Assembly: GCF_016746095.1 (NCBI RefSeq)
Contig: NZ_JAERTY010000008.1
Span: 310,001-374,000, forward strand
From: Sphingobacterium faecale
GTDB lineage: Bacteria; Bacteroidota; Bacteroidia; Sphingobacteriales; Sphingobacteriaceae
Direction: 5' to 3'
DNA: 64,000 bases
Part shown: piece after piece, positions 16,168-26,051 of the stretch
Numbering within the stretch: position 1 is the first letter of the stretch
Layout of the letters: each line of letters begins with the position of its first letter
Program-made: the position numbers and the translations under genes
The notes under the pieces: generated by a model
The model's input: only the letters and a program-made list of their open reading frames with translations
Told to the model about the DNA's origin: nothing
The model's database searches: none

Positions 16168-17532
16168 ATGGCTACAATTTTAATAATTGATGATGAACGT
16201 CCCATCCGTAGTTCGCTGCGTGATATATTGGAATATGAGGATTATAAAGTTCTTGATGTAGATAACGGTGTAGATGGTTTGGAGCTTCTGAAAAAGGAGA
16301 AGATTGATTTGACCCTGTGCGATATCAAGATGAATAAAATGGATGGGATGGAGGTTCTGACTGCAGCTAAAGAGTTTTCGGATACTCCATTTATCATGAT
16401 TTCTGGCCATGGTACGATAGAGACGGCGGTAGAAGCGGCCCGTAAAGGAGCGTACGACTTTTTAGAAAAGCCGTTAGATTTAAATCGTCTTTTAATCACT
16501 GTTCGTAATGCCCTTGAAAAAGGCTCCTTGGTTAAGGAAACCAAAGTGCTAAAGAGAAAGGTTTCCAAAACAAAGGAGATCTTGGGTGCTTCAGATGGTA
16601 TTTCGCTGATCAAAGACAGTATAGAGAAGGTAGCACCTACAGAAGCTCGGGTACTGATAACGGGAGCTAATGGATCTGGTAAGGAATTGGTAGCGCGGTG
16701 GTTGCATGAAAAGTCAAATCGTGCATCGGCCGCTTTAGTTGAAGTCAATTGTGCAGCTATTCCTTCGGAACTTATTGAGTCCGAGTTGTTTGGTCACGAG
16801 AAGGGATCGTTTACCTCTGCCGTAAAGCAACGTATAGGTAAATTTGAACAAGCTAGTGGAGGAACATTGTTTCTGGATGAAATTGGAGATATGAGTCTTT
16901 CTGCACAGGCGAAGGTACTACGTGCATTACAAGAGAATAAGATAACACGTGTGGGAGGGGAGAAAGAGATCTCTGTGGATGTACGTGTGGTAGCAGCTAC
17001 TAATAAAGACTTGTTGAAGGAAATTGATGCTGGTAACTTTCGAATGGATTTGTATCATCGATTGAGTGTTATCTTAATTCATGTTCCCTCTTTGGCAGAA
17101 CGTAGAGATGATATTCCAACATTGGCGACGGCATTTTGCGAGGAAATATGTGCAGACTATAATATCCCTACTAAAGAGATAACTGCAGAGGCTATGAAAG
17201 CGCTACAAGCTCTTCCGTGGACCGGAAATATTCGGGAATTACGTAATATGGTAGAACGTTTGATTATTCTGAGTGACCGTAAGATTACGGATAAGGAAGT
17301 GAATTCATTTGCTAATCCTTCGGTATCCACGCATCACGGTCTTGGCGGTGTAACTTCTATGATCGATTTGGATCGAATGGATAGCCTTGAAGATTTCTTA
17401 ACCTTTGCTGAGGATAAGTTTCTATCACACAAGCTTAATAAAAATAATGGTGATGTGGGAAAAACAGCTAGAGCAGTAGGAGTGTCGGAAGAACGACTAA
17501 GAGAACAGGGAAAGAAATATAATATTTTATAA
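16168..17532 (+). CDS. Sigma-54-type (NtrC family) response regulator with changed GAFTGA loop
   Basis: I prefer the ATG at 16168, giving 454 residues beginning MATILIIDDERPIR; an upstream TTG at 16141 only adds nine residues. Domains: receiver (about 3-115, phosphoacceptor Asp52 in LCDIKMNKMDG, acidic pair DD), AAA+ ATPase (about 140-370, Walker A GANGSGKE, Walker B-type GGTLFLDEIGD), and a C-terminal Fis-like HTH. The usual sigma-54 contact motif GAFTGA reads GSFTSA, and the HTH end (SEERLREQGKKYNIL) is unlike the canonical Fis HTH. The regulator may still use sigma-54, but its contacts must differ. It lies 105 bases after rnpB, probably with its own promoter, and is a stand-alone gene without a visible histidine kinase. 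Confidence 0.85.
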   Translation: MATILIIDDERPIRSSLRDILEYEDYKVLDVDNGVDGLELLKKEKIDLTLCDIKMNKMDGMEVLTAAKEFSDTPFIMISGHGTIETAVEAARKGAYDFLEKPLDLNRLLITVRNALEKGSLVKETKVLKRKVSKTKEILGASDGISLIKDSIEKVAPTEARVLITGANGSGKELVARWLHEKSNRASAALVEVNCAAIPSELIESELFGHEKGSFTSAVKQRIGKFEQASGGTLFLDEIGDMSLSAQAKVLRALQENKITRVGGEKEISVDVRVVAATNKDLLKEIDAGNFRMDLYHRLSVILIHVPSLAERRDDIPTLATAFCEEICADYNIPTKEITAEAMKALQALPWTGNIRELRNMVERLIILSDRKITDKEVNSFANPSVSTHHGLGGVTSMIDLDRMDSLEDFLTFAEDKFLSHKLNKNNGDVGKTARAVGVSEERLREQGKKYNIL

Positions 17533-17556
17533 AAAAAGGGCATAAGCCCTTTTTTT
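17531..17556. terminator. Bidirectional intrinsic terminator
   Basis: AAAGGGC ATAA GCCCTTT (17535-17552) with A-tract before and T-tract after. It covers the last codon of the response regulator and reaches the stop codon of the small minus-strand gene 17555-17731, so it serves both. Confidence 0.9.
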
Positions 17557-17731
17557 AATCATTATACCTTCTCTTTTGTTTGTTATAGAGCATGAAGACT
17601 ACAACAAATAAAAGTACTAGACCAATAATAATAAATACAGTAGGGGATGTCTGTTCTGAACCACTTCCTGTCTGCGCCCACCCCATGTTAGAAAGCAACA
17701 TTAGGAAGAATACACTATGCCATTTTCTCAT
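17555..17731 (-). CDS. Short secreted/membrane protein (58 residues)
   Basis: Read on the minus strand from the ATG at 17731. The product has a signal-like N-terminus (MRKWHSVFFLMLLSNMGWAQ), a Thr/Ser-rich linker, one hydrophobic segment (about residues 32-48, PTVFIIIGLVLLFVVVFML) and a basic tail (KQKRRYND). A signal peptide plus one transmembrane helix and a cytoplasmic tail is the simplest reading. The family is unknown. It ends inside the terminator hairpin of the convergent gene. Regular codon use and the clean topology make a real gene plausible. Confidence 0.6.
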   Translation of the reverse strand: MRKWHSVFFLMLLSNMGWAQTGSGSEQTSPTVFIIIGLVLLFVVVFMLYNKQKRRYND

Positions 17732-17868
17732 AATACAAAAATAAATCGTTAACCATTAAACTTACTGAATTTATTTGATAAAAGCAACTGGTATTTAGAT
17801 TTTTAACTAGTTTTTAACAATGTGTTTTTTTTGACTTTTGTATGGAGATTAGTTTGTCGTTTAAATAA

Positions 17869-17900
17869 AAAAGGTATCAACTAGAATAGCGATACCTTTT
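17869..17900. terminator. Hairpin terminator after hom
   Basis: AAAAGGTATC (17869-17878) pairs perfectly with GATACCTTTT (17891-17900) around a 12-nt loop, with A- and T-rich ends. It lies 22 bases past the stop codon of the minus-strand hom gene. Confidence 0.85.
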
Positions 17901-17922
17901 GTTCATTGCTTGAGTTAATATA

Positions 17923-19104
17923 TTAGGCTATTTCTGCGAGGAAATAACCTGGTTGGTTAATTAGTTCCCGTTTGTCGATAATCTCCTGTAGATTAAGATA
18001 GCCAATGACATATTTGTGGTCTTCGCCATAAAATCTTTCTGTAATATTCTTGAATGCGATATTTTCTAATACGTTTTCATCTGTGTACCGGAAATAAACT
18101 TTGATGTCAACATTGGTTGTATATGTTAATTCCTGAGCATCTAGATGTTTTTTATATTCATAACGATAGTCATATCGTAGTGCGGTGATGTCGGAAAGAA
18201 CAGCTGATCCTGTTGGGTGGCCTCCGGCACCTTTACCATAGAAAAATTGCTCGTCTGCAAATGCTGCTTTAACTAAAACCCCATTGTTTTCGTTTTCAAC
18301 ATTAAACAGGATACTGTCTTTAGATATAAACTTAGGTAGCACATATAGTACGACCTCGCTATCGCTTACTTCTTTGGCCAGTGGAATCAATTTTATTTTG
18401 AGATTCTTTTCTTTTGCATACCGAATATCGGCATCGTTCAATTTGTCTATGCCTAGATTTAGGATGGTGTCTGGATTAACAAATAAGCCATAGGCATGCG
18501 AAGCAACGATCGCCAATTTGAATTTTGGATCATACCCACCTACATCTAATGTCGGATCTGTCTCCGCAAAACCTAATTCTTGCGCTTTTTTTAACGCAGC
18601 ATCATAAGTCTGGTTCTCGTTGAATATTTTTGACAGAATATAGTTGGATGAACCGTTGAATATACCGCTTAACGAATGTAATAGCTCGTTGTCATAGTAC
18701 TCTTCTAAATTTCTGATGATGGGGATACTACCACATACGGCTCCTTCGTACAATAAGGACGTGCCGTGTTCTTGCTGTAGTGCCGTCAGTTCCTTGAGGT
18801 GGGTAGCAATCATTTTCTTATTGGCAGATACTACATTTTTTCCTGACGATAGTGCTTTTTTGGTTATTTCGAAGGCGGCATCCGCATCATCTATCAATTC
18901 TACTACGGTATTTATTTGAGGATCATCCAAGATCTCGTTTGCATCCGTAGAAAAGAGTTCTGCGGGGAGGCTGCGTGCTTTGCCTGCATTCTTGATTACA
19001 AATTTCTTGATTTCTAGGTTGAGTTTTTTTGTTTTGATGATGTCATATAGTCCTTGGCCTACAACGCCAAAACCGAATATGCCAATAGTAAGCTTTTTAC
19101 TCAT
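17923..19104 (-). CDS. hom: Homoserine dehydrogenase
   Basis: A 393-residue enzyme that reduces aspartate semialdehyde to homoserine in threonine and methionine synthesis. The NAD(P) site is LTIGIFGFGVVGQGLYDIIK, and the catalytic region has GAVCGSIPIIRNL, LSGIFNGSSNYILSKI and GYDPKFKLAIVASHAYG. It has no N-terminal aspartokinase domain and the C-terminal part (about 330-393) is too short for a clear ACT domain. It lies 124 bases downstream of metY on the same strand, with an upstream SAM riboswitch. Confidence 0.94.
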   Translation of the reverse strand: MSKKLTIGIFGFGVVGQGLYDIIKTKKLNLEIKKFVIKNAGKARSLPAELFSTDANEILDDPQINTVVELIDDADAAFEITKKALSSGKNVVSANKKMIATHLKELTALQQEHGTSLLYEGAVCGSIPIIRNLEEYYDNELLHSLSGIFNGSSNYILSKIFNENQTYDAALKKAQELGFAETDPTLDVGGYDPKFKLAIVASHAYGLFVNPDTILNLGIDKLNDADIRYAKEKNLKIKLIPLAKEVSDSEVVLYVLPKFISKDSILFNVENENNGVLVKAAFADEQFFYGKGAGGHPTGSAVLSDITALRYDYRYEYKKHLDAQELTYTTNVDIKVYFRYTDENVLENIAFKNITERFYGEDHKYVIGYLNLQEIIDKRELINQPGYFLAEIA

Positions 19105-19176
19105 TTCGTTTTTTATGCTGCTTTTACTTTTTGTTATTTGGTATTACAGTAAGCTTAATACCTGATTAAATACGAT

Positions 19177-19205
19177 AGGCAATTTGAATGTTTTCCAAAT
19201 TGCCT
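19177..19205. other. Hairpin in the metY-hom spacer
   Basis: AGGCAATTTG (19177-19186) pairs perfectly with CAAATTGCCT (19196-19205) around a 9-nt loop, and the stem can be extended by TACGA/TCGTA. On the minus strand it is not followed by a strong T-tract, so it could be a partial terminator or a processing site that tunes metY relative to hom. Confidence 0.45.
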
Positions 19206-19228
19206 TCGTATCTGTGGGTTAATATTTG

Positions 19229-20614
<1,386 letters not shown>

Positions 20615-20800
20615 TCATTTACGTGCTACCCGAAGGGTATCGGCGTGGAAAGGGACTGACGACTAGCGCATTCGTGTGGGTGTGCAGCTGTAAATAGCTG
20701 TACGGAAGTAGTTCTTGCGGCTTGTTAAGCTATCCGCAACAATTTTTAATTGCTGTGTGAAATTTAAAGTCATAGTCTTATTTCATTTATATGCTCCAAA

Positions 20801-20898
20801 GATTTATTTCTTTGGACAGGAATTGGCACCTTTTCAAATACCTTTTGAAGGTTGCCAGTGGGTCATAGAGCCAGTCTCTCGCCACTTCTTTATAAATC
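20801..20898 (-). promoter_or_regulatory. SAM-I (S-box) riboswitch aptamer controlling metY
   Basis: On the minus strand the sequence runs AAGAAGTGGCGAGAGACTGG, CTCTATGACCCACTGGCAACC, GGTGCCAATTCCTGTCC, which matches the conserved core of SAM-I aptamers (GAGAGA-x-TGGC, GGCAACC, GGTGCCAATTCC). GATTTAT (minus strand at 20898-20892) pairs with ATAAATC (20807-20801) to close P1. The aptamer should bind S-adenosylmethionine and reduce expression of metY. Downstream (20540-20800) several small hairpins could form the expression platform; a single clear terminator is not obvious. Confidence 0.93.
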
Positions 20899-20948
20899 AA
20901 GACCTACAGAAAGGTGTTGATTAGGTACACTACTATCTAAGTGTACAG

Positions 20949-20956
20949 CAAATATA
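20949..20956 (-). promoter_or_regulatory. -7 promoter element for the riboswitch-metY transcript
   Basis: CAAATATA on the plus strand reads TATATTTG on the minus strand, a consensus TAnnTTTG. A weak ATTG lies about 20 bases upstream in place of TTTG. Transcription would start near 20942, about 45 bases before the aptamer, and pass through a GTACACT/AGTGTAC hairpin at 20923-20945. Confidence 0.6.
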
Positions 20957-21098
20957 GGATATATTATTTAAATAACCAATGAATTAACAAAAAGTTATTA
21001 AGATATACCCCATTAATGTGCCTTGATAGTGGCATCTCTCTCTATTTCGCTATAAAAACATCTAAATAGAGAAGAAGAATTTAGGTAAGTTTGATAAA

Positions 21099-21914
21099 TC
21101 AGAATTTGAGGTGTTTTACAGTGAGCCCGTTATTGATGAGTTGCTTCAAAGCATCAATTCCTATGTTGAGATGGGTCTCTACGAATTTTGCGGTTACAGC
21201 TAAATCGCTCTCTATAGTCTTTACGCCCTCGGGAACCATAGGCTGATCAGACACCAATAATAATGCTCCTGTGGGGATCTTATTCGCAAAGCCCACACTG
21301 AATATGGTTGCGGTTTCCATATCTACTGCCATTGCTCGGATAGTTTTTAGATACTTCTTAAACACTTTGTCGTGTTCCCATACCCGTCTATTGGTCGTGT
21401 ATACAGTTCCAGTCCAATAATCTCTAGCGTGATCCCTGATGGTAGTTGATATTGCTTTTTGCAGGGCAAAGGCGGGCATGGATGGAACCTCAGGTGGGAA
21501 GTAGTCGTTGGAAGTACCTTCTCCACGTATGGCTGCTATCGGGAGAATAAGTTCGCCCACGGCGATTTTCTTTTTGAGTCCTCCTGTCTTTCCTAGAAAA
21601 AGGACGGCCTTGGGTTGGATAGCGGACAATAGATCCATTACTGTAGCAGCCATCGGGCTTCCCATCCCGAAATTAATGATGGTTATACCATTGGCAGTAC
21701 AGGCTTGCATGGCTTTGTCTTGTCCATAAATAGGAGCGTCCTCGTGCATAGCAGAGAACATGGTAACATACTTGGAAAAATTGGTTAGTAGAATATACTC
21801 TCCGAATTCTTCTAGAGGTTTTCCAGTATAACGCGGTAGCCAGTTGGAGACAATGTCTTCTTTAGATTTGAGTCCTGGTGTAATTGGCGTCTCAATAGAT
21901 TTCGTTTTCTTCAT
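21099..21914 (-). CDS. amn: AMP nucleosidase
   Basis: A 271-residue enzyme that hydrolyses AMP to adenine and ribose 5-phosphate. It belongs to the nucleoside phosphorylase superfamily, with IINFGMGSPMAATVMDLLS, VLFLGKTGGLKKKI, RGEGTSNDYFPPEV, AVDMETATIFSVGF and LLLVSDQPMVPEG. This is the short Bacteroidota form, without the N-terminal extension of the Enterobacterial Amn. No neighbour shares its pathway. It has its own spacer and probably an individual promoter. Confidence 0.9.
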   Translation of the reverse strand: MKKTKSIETPITPGLKSKEDIVSNWLPRYTGKPLEEFGEYILLTNFSKYVTMFSAMHEDAPIYGQDKAMQACTANGITIINFGMGSPMAATVMDLLSAIQPKAVLFLGKTGGLKKKIAVGELILPIAAIRGEGTSNDYFPPEVPSMPAFALQKAISTTIRDHARDYWTGTVYTTNRRVWEHDKVFKKYLKTIRAMAVDMETATIFSVGFANKIPTGALLLVSDQPMVPEGVKTIESDLAVTAKFVETHLNIGIDALKQLINNGLTVKHLKF

Positions 21915-21940
21915 GTCTAAATGTTTTTGTTTCTAACAAC

Positions 21941-21967
21941 AATCCCCCACCGGATGGGTGAGGGATT
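21941..21967. terminator. Hairpin terminator after clpX
   Basis: AATCCCCCACC (21941-21951) pairs with GGGTGAGGGATT (21956-21967) with one bulge or mismatch. It is 8 bases downstream of the clpX stop on the minus strand. Confidence 0.7.
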
Positions 21968-21974
21968 TGTTTAC

Positions 21975-23225
21975 TTAGGCAACTTTTAACTTCTTAATGT
22001 CTGATTTTGCAAATTTCTTTTTTGCATAATCGAGTGTTATATGTAAGCTTGTTTCCTCACTCTCTTCTTTTGTAGTCGGTATTTCAAACATGGCGTCCAG
22101 CATAATAGCCTCACAGATACTTCGCAGCCCCCGTGCCCCCAATTTGAATTCCCATGCCTTATCAACAATGAATTCATAGACTTCTTTGTCAAACTTGAGT
22201 TCTACGCCTTCGTATTCAAATAATTTGACATACTGCTTAATCAATGCATTTTTTGGTTCGGTAAGGATACTTAAGAGTGTTTCCTTATCCAGAGGGTTTA
22301 AATGCGTTAATACAGGTAATCTTCCTATTAATTCGGGAATGAGACCGAAACTCTTTAAATCTTGTGGTGTGATATATTTATAGAGGTTGTTGAGGTCGAT
22401 GTCTTCTTCATCTTCCATCATTTTATAGCCTACGGTCTGCGTCCTCAGACGGTTGGCTATTTTTTTCTGTATACCGTCAAACGCGCCACCACAGATAAAT
22501 AGGATATTACTCGTGTTTACGGTGATCATCTTTTGATCCGGATGTTTACGTCCTCCTTGAGGTGGTACGTTGACATTGGTTCCTTCTAAGATTTTCAATA
22601 GCGCCTGTTGTACACCTTCGCCTGATACATCTCTAGTTATGGACGGGTTGTCACTTTTACGAGCGACTTTGTCGATCTCATCGATATATATAATTCCTCT
22701 TTCTGCTGAAGCTACATCGTAGTCTGCTGCTTGGAGCAAACGTGTAAGTATGCTTTCCACATCTTCTCCTACATAACCTGCTTCAGTCAGGACTGTTGCA
22801 TCGACGATAGAAAAAGGGACGTTAAGTATCTTTGCTACTGTCTTGGCCAACAAAGTCTTTCCTGTACCGGTTTCTCCAACGATAATCAAGTTGGATTTTT
22901 CGATTTCAGTCTCATCGGCGCTTGTTTTTTGGTTCAATCTTTTATAATGATTGTATACGGCTACCGAGATTACTTTTTTAGCTTCATCCTGTCCTATGAC
23001 ATACTGATCCAAATGCTGTTTGATTTCTATCGGGCGGATGAGTTTCAGTGTTGTTTGCAACGACTTGTTTTTTCGTTGATTCAACTCTTCTGTTAAAATC
23101 TCGCCTGCTTGTGTCACACAGCGATCACAGATATGTGCTCCATCCCCAGCAATCAGCATCAAGGCTTCGTTTTTGCTGATTCCACAAAATGAACAGTGGA
23201 TATCTTTGCTGTTGTTCTTGCTCAT
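21975..23225 (-). CDS. clpX: ClpX ATPase subunit of the ClpXP protease
   Basis: A 416-residue AAA+ unfoldase. The N-terminal zinc domain ([17 protein letters not shown] and CDRCV) is followed by the AAA+ core: Walker [14 protein letters not shown], Walker [14 protein letters not shown], pore loop GYVGEDVES, and sensor 2 [14 protein letters not shown]. The start codon at 23225 is immediately next to the stop of clpP. The usual clpP-clpX order holds on this strand. ClpX recognises tagged substrates, unfolds them and feeds ClpP. Confidence 0.97.
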   Translation of the reverse strand: MSKNNSKDIHCSFCGISKNEALMLIAGDGAHICDRCVTQAGEILTEELNQRKNKSLQTTLKLIRPIEIKQHLDQYVIGQDEAKKVISVAVYNHYKRLNQKTSADETEIEKSNLIIVGETGTGKTLLAKTVAKILNVPFSIVDATVLTEAGYVGEDVESILTRLLQAADYDVASAERGIIYIDEIDKVARKSDNPSITRDVSGEGVQQALLKILEGTNVNVPPQGGRKHPDQKMITVNTSNILFICGGAFDGIQKKIANRLRTQTVGYKMMEDEEDIDLNNLYKYITPQDLKSFGLIPELIGRLPVLTHLNPLDKETLLSILTEPKNALIKQYVKLFEYEGVELKFDKEVYEFIVDKAWEFKLGARGLRSICEAIMLDAMFEIPTTKEESEETSLHITLDYAKKKFAKSDIKKLKVA

Positions 23226-23924
23226 TTATTTACTTTCTTTTCTAGGTGCTAAGACCTCGTCAATCATTCCAAATTCTTTCGCTTCTGCTGCTTTCATCCA
23301 ATAGTCACGATCTGAAGATTTTTCTACCCATTCATAGGATTGTCCGGAATGTTCTGCTATTATAGTGTACAATTCTTCTTTAAGCTTTAACATCTCTCTA
23401 AGATTGATCTCCATATCCGCTGCTACTCCTTGTGCGCCACCTGAAGGTTGGTGGATCATTACTCTAGAGTGCTTCAGGGCGGCACGTTTTCCTTTAGCTC
23501 CAGCTACTAACAATACTGCACCCATAGAAGCAGCCATACCTGTACAAATCGTGGCTACGTCCGGAGAGATATATTGCATCGTGTCGTAGATACCTAGACC
23601 GGCATACACACTTCCACCTGGCGAATTGATGTATATCTGTATGTCACGCTGTGCGTCGGTAGACTGTAAAAATAATAATTGTGCTTGAATGATATTTGCA
23701 ACTTGGTCGTTGACGCCATCTCCCAAAAAGATAATACGGTCCATCATCAATCTAGAGAATACATCCATCTGCGCAACGTTTAACTGACGCTCCTCTACAA
23801 TGTAGGGGGTCAAGTTTGTTGGCATTTGTGTTTCTACGCGTGAAATAAAGCCGTCTACGTGCTGTGAGCCAATGCGGTGATGTTTTATCGCGTATTTTCT
23901 GAATTCGTTTTTATCTATATTCAT
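23226..23924 (-). CDS. clpP: ClpP proteolytic subunit
   Basis: A 232-residue serine protease with the catalytic triad Ser133 in TGMAASMGA, His158 in MIHQPSGG and Asp207 in SDRDYWM. It keeps the oxyanion GGSV and the ATP-dependent processing signature. It assembles as a tetradecamer with ClpX, its downstream partner with no gap. The N-terminal extension before VEERQLN (about 40 residues) is slightly longer than in E. coli; the actual start may be internal, for instance at Met34. Confidence 0.97.
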   Translation of the reverse strand: MNIDKNEFRKYAIKHHRIGSQHVDGFISRVETQMPTNLTPYIVEERQLNVAQMDVFSRLMMDRIIFLGDGVNDQVANIIQAQLLFLQSTDAQRDIQIYINSPGGSVYAGLGIYDTMQYISPDVATICTGMAASMGAVLLVAGAKGKRAALKHSRVMIHQPSGGAQGVAADMEINLREMLKLKEELYTIIAEHSGQSYEWVEKSSDRDYWMKAAEAKEFGMIDEVLAPRKESK

Positions 23925-23993
23925 TTTGTATGATGTTACTATTTTAAAAATATTAGACTAATATAATTCGTTTTTCTTAAATACAAATAATAT

Positions 23994-24461
23994 TTATGTC
24001 TCCTTATTGTAAATTGGTAGGTCTGAAATAAAATCTACGCTGTTGTTTTCAAAGTTGACCTTACAGAAATAATGTTGCAATCCGTTGCTGACCAACAAAA
24101 GTGGAATCTTGTGCTTACTGTTATAACTGCCGATCTGTTCGAATGCCGCCTGTGTTATCTTCACACCAGGGGCTTTGAACTCAGCTAACAATATCTTTTC
24201 TCCTTGATTGTTAAATATGATCAGATCGCTTCTTTTTTGCAGTTCATTAACGATGAGACCTCCTTCTATATTCATCAGGGATTTTGGATATTTCTTATGC
24301 AAGTGCAAAAAATGTACCCAATGTTGCCGGACCCATTCTTCTGGGGTTAGCAATAGGTTCTTCTTCCTCAGTATATCAAAAACGTAAACTTTATCTTGAA
24401 CACGTGTCAGCTTTAAGGGAAAAGGAGGTAAGTTTAATTGTACTGGCTTAAACATAGGCAA
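23994..24461 (-). CDS. HsdR N-terminal-type (PD-D/ExK) protein
   Basis: A 155-residue protein whose PQEWVRQ-like start (LTPEEWVRQHWVHFLHL) and the catalytic-type motif RSDLIIFNNQGEKILLAEFK (Asp-x-Glu-x-Lys) match the HsdR_N nuclease-fold family. It lacks helicase and HsdM partners, so it is not a restriction system. In Bacteroidota this domain is commonly a single gene next to holA, as here (divergent, 560 bases away). A start at Met3 is also possible. Function unknown; DNA or RNA processing is a guess. Confidence 0.85.
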   Translation of the reverse strand: MPMFKPVQLNLPPFPLKLTRVQDKVYVFDILRKKNLLLTPEEWVRQHWVHFLHLHKKYPKSLMNIEGGLIVNELQKRSDLIIFNNQGEKILLAEFKAPGVKITQAAFEQIGSYNSKHKIPLLLVSNGLQHYFCKVNFENNSVDFISDLPIYNKET

Positions 24462-24769
24462 ATTTACGATTTTTTGACGTTAAAGCAAAATTGGCGTTAA
24501 TAAGAGATTTATGTGTTTTAAATGAAGGAGTAATTTGAGCACTCATTGCCGTGCAGGGCAACAAACTTTTGCTTGATCAAAAGTTTGACAAAAATCAAGG
24601 CTGTATCTTATTTGTTGCTCCAGTGACGCTATGGTGTAAGCGTAGCCCAAGGTCTCCTTCACGCTATCCCCTCTCAAAGACTGGGGGCTACTGGAGATAT
24701 TGCAATCTGATAAGAATCGGTGTACACCATACCTACTTTCACGGCCAAATAAGCTAAGGCCGTTTTGTA
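24462..24769. other. Intergenic region with hairpins beside repeat R1
   Basis: No gene. CAAACTTTTG (24562-24571) and CAAAAGTTTG (24578-24587) form a perfect 10-bp stem with a 6-nt loop. A short CTTGATTT/AATCAAG-type module near 24592 recurs at the far end of the 35301-35580 segment, which suggests these spacers are composite repeat units. Confidence 0.4.
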
Positions 24770-24953
24770 TACTTTACACTGATTGATCGCCATTTCTTAC
24801 ACTTTTGAAAATGTCACCTTGGCGGGTTGCCAATTGTAGTAATGGTGATCCGTTGTGGCAAGCCGGCACAGTGACGCGCTTTTACCTCCTTTTGGCAAGA
24901 CAAAAGGAGGAGCCAGTCGCGGCTTGAGCGACAAAAAGATATCGATAATAAAC
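24770..24953 (-). repeat. 184-bp intergenic repeat, copy R1
   Basis: The reverse complement of this segment matches 35117-35300 over its full length with about four differences, so they are recent copies in opposite orientation. It contains a CCTCCTTTTGTCTTGCCAAA/AGGAGG hairpin and GCGCGTCACTGTGCCGGCTT. No protein of its own is encoded. It lies in the spacer between the divergent HsdR_N gene and holA. Confidence 0.85.
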
Positions 24954-25022
24954 TTTCTATTTCAACAGACAATCATATTCACTGCACAGATATTCCTCTA
25001 GATTATGTATTTTCGCAATGAC

Positions 25023-26033
25023 ATGAGTGCACAATCTATTTTAACTGATATCAAGCAGCGTAAGTTCAAGCCTTTGTATTTATTACATGGTGAAGAATCT
25101 TATTATATTGACTTGATTAGTGACCGTATTGAGAATAGTGTTCTTGACGAGAGTCAGAAGGGGTTTGATCAGACCATTCTGTATGGAAAGGATACTGATT
25201 TTTCGACGATAGTCAGTGCTGCTAAGCGTTATCCAATGTTGAGCGACTATCAGGTCATTATCGTTAAAGAAGCACAGGGGTTGAAATGGAAGGGGGATGA
25301 CGATTTCCTGATGAAGTATGTGGACCAGCCGACACCTACTACGATTCTTGTGTTTGCTTTCAAACATGGTAAATTTGATAAGCGGACAAAGTTGTATAAG
25401 GCTTTGGAAAAGAAGGGTATTACTTTTGAATCCGAGAAGCTTTATGATAATAAAGTGGCCCCTTGGATTGTAGAGGAGCTGCAGCAGAATGGGCAGAGAG
25501 TGCATCCGCAAGCGGCAGCGCTTATGGCTGACTACTTGGGTACTGATCTTTCTAAAATAGCAAATGAAGTACAGAAATTGGTGCTGAATGTTCCTAAAGA
25601 TCGTGAAATAACTGTTCAAGATGTGGAACAGAACATTGGTATAAGTAAGGATTTTAATGTGTTTGAACTCAATTCGGCATTGGGTAAACGGGATGTGCTC
25701 AAGGCCGTACAGATTGTTGATTATTTTGCGTCTAATCCTAAGTCCAACCCCTTTGTTGTCGTGATCGGTTCGCTGGCCGGTTATTTTACGAAATTGTTGA
25801 AGTATCACTATCTATCCGATAAATCTTCAGCGGTTGTTGCCAAGGAACTCGGTGTGCATCCCTTTTTTACGAAGGAATATGATATGGCAGCCCGTAATTT
25901 TAACAGACGTAAATTGTTTGATGTTCTTTCTATATTAAGGGAATATGATCTCAAGTCGAAAGGACTGAATGCTGGACCTAATACCAGTGATGGGGATTTG
26001 ATGCGGGAGATGTTATTTAAAATTTTAAATTAA
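25023..26033 (+). CDS. holA: DNA polymerase III delta subunit (clamp loader)
   Basis: A 336-residue protein starting MSAQSILTDIKQRKFKPLYL. It has LLHGEESYYIDLISDRI, the delta AAA+-like core (VIIVKEAQGLKWKGDDDFL) and the C-terminal SKDFNVFELNSALGKRDVLK. Delta opens the beta clamp in the replicative clamp loader. I prefer the ATG at 25023 to the in-frame one at 25005: TATTTTCG at 25008-25015, near-consensus -7, would lie inside the longer version. A 187-residue outer-membrane-like protein follows 18 bases downstream. Confidence 0.88.
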   Translation: MSAQSILTDIKQRKFKPLYLLHGEESYYIDLISDRIENSVLDESQKGFDQTILYGKDTDFSTIVSAAKRYPMLSDYQVIIVKEAQGLKWKGDDDFLMKYVDQPTPTTILVFAFKHGKFDKRTKLYKALEKKGITFESEKLYDNKVAPWIVEELQQNGQRVHPQAAALMADYLGTDLSKIANEVQKLVLNVPKDREITVQDVEQNIGISKDFNVFELNSALGKRDVLKAVQIVDYFASNPKSNPFVVVIGSLAGYFTKLLKYHYLSDKSSAVVAKELGVHPFFTKEYDMAARNFNRRKLFDVLSILREYDLKSKGLNAGPNTSDGDLMREMLFKILN

Positions 26034-26051
26034 CGGTAATATAATGAAATA

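Noticed and set aside
23994..24461. A type I restriction subunit
   Set aside because: Only an HsdR_N-like fragment is present, with no helicase, HsdM or HsdS genes near it. It is a stand-alone family next to holA.
25083..25808. A long antisense frame across holA (241 codons)
   Set aside because: It is fully antisense to a clear holA gene, lacks family motifs and is best explained as a codon-bias shadow.
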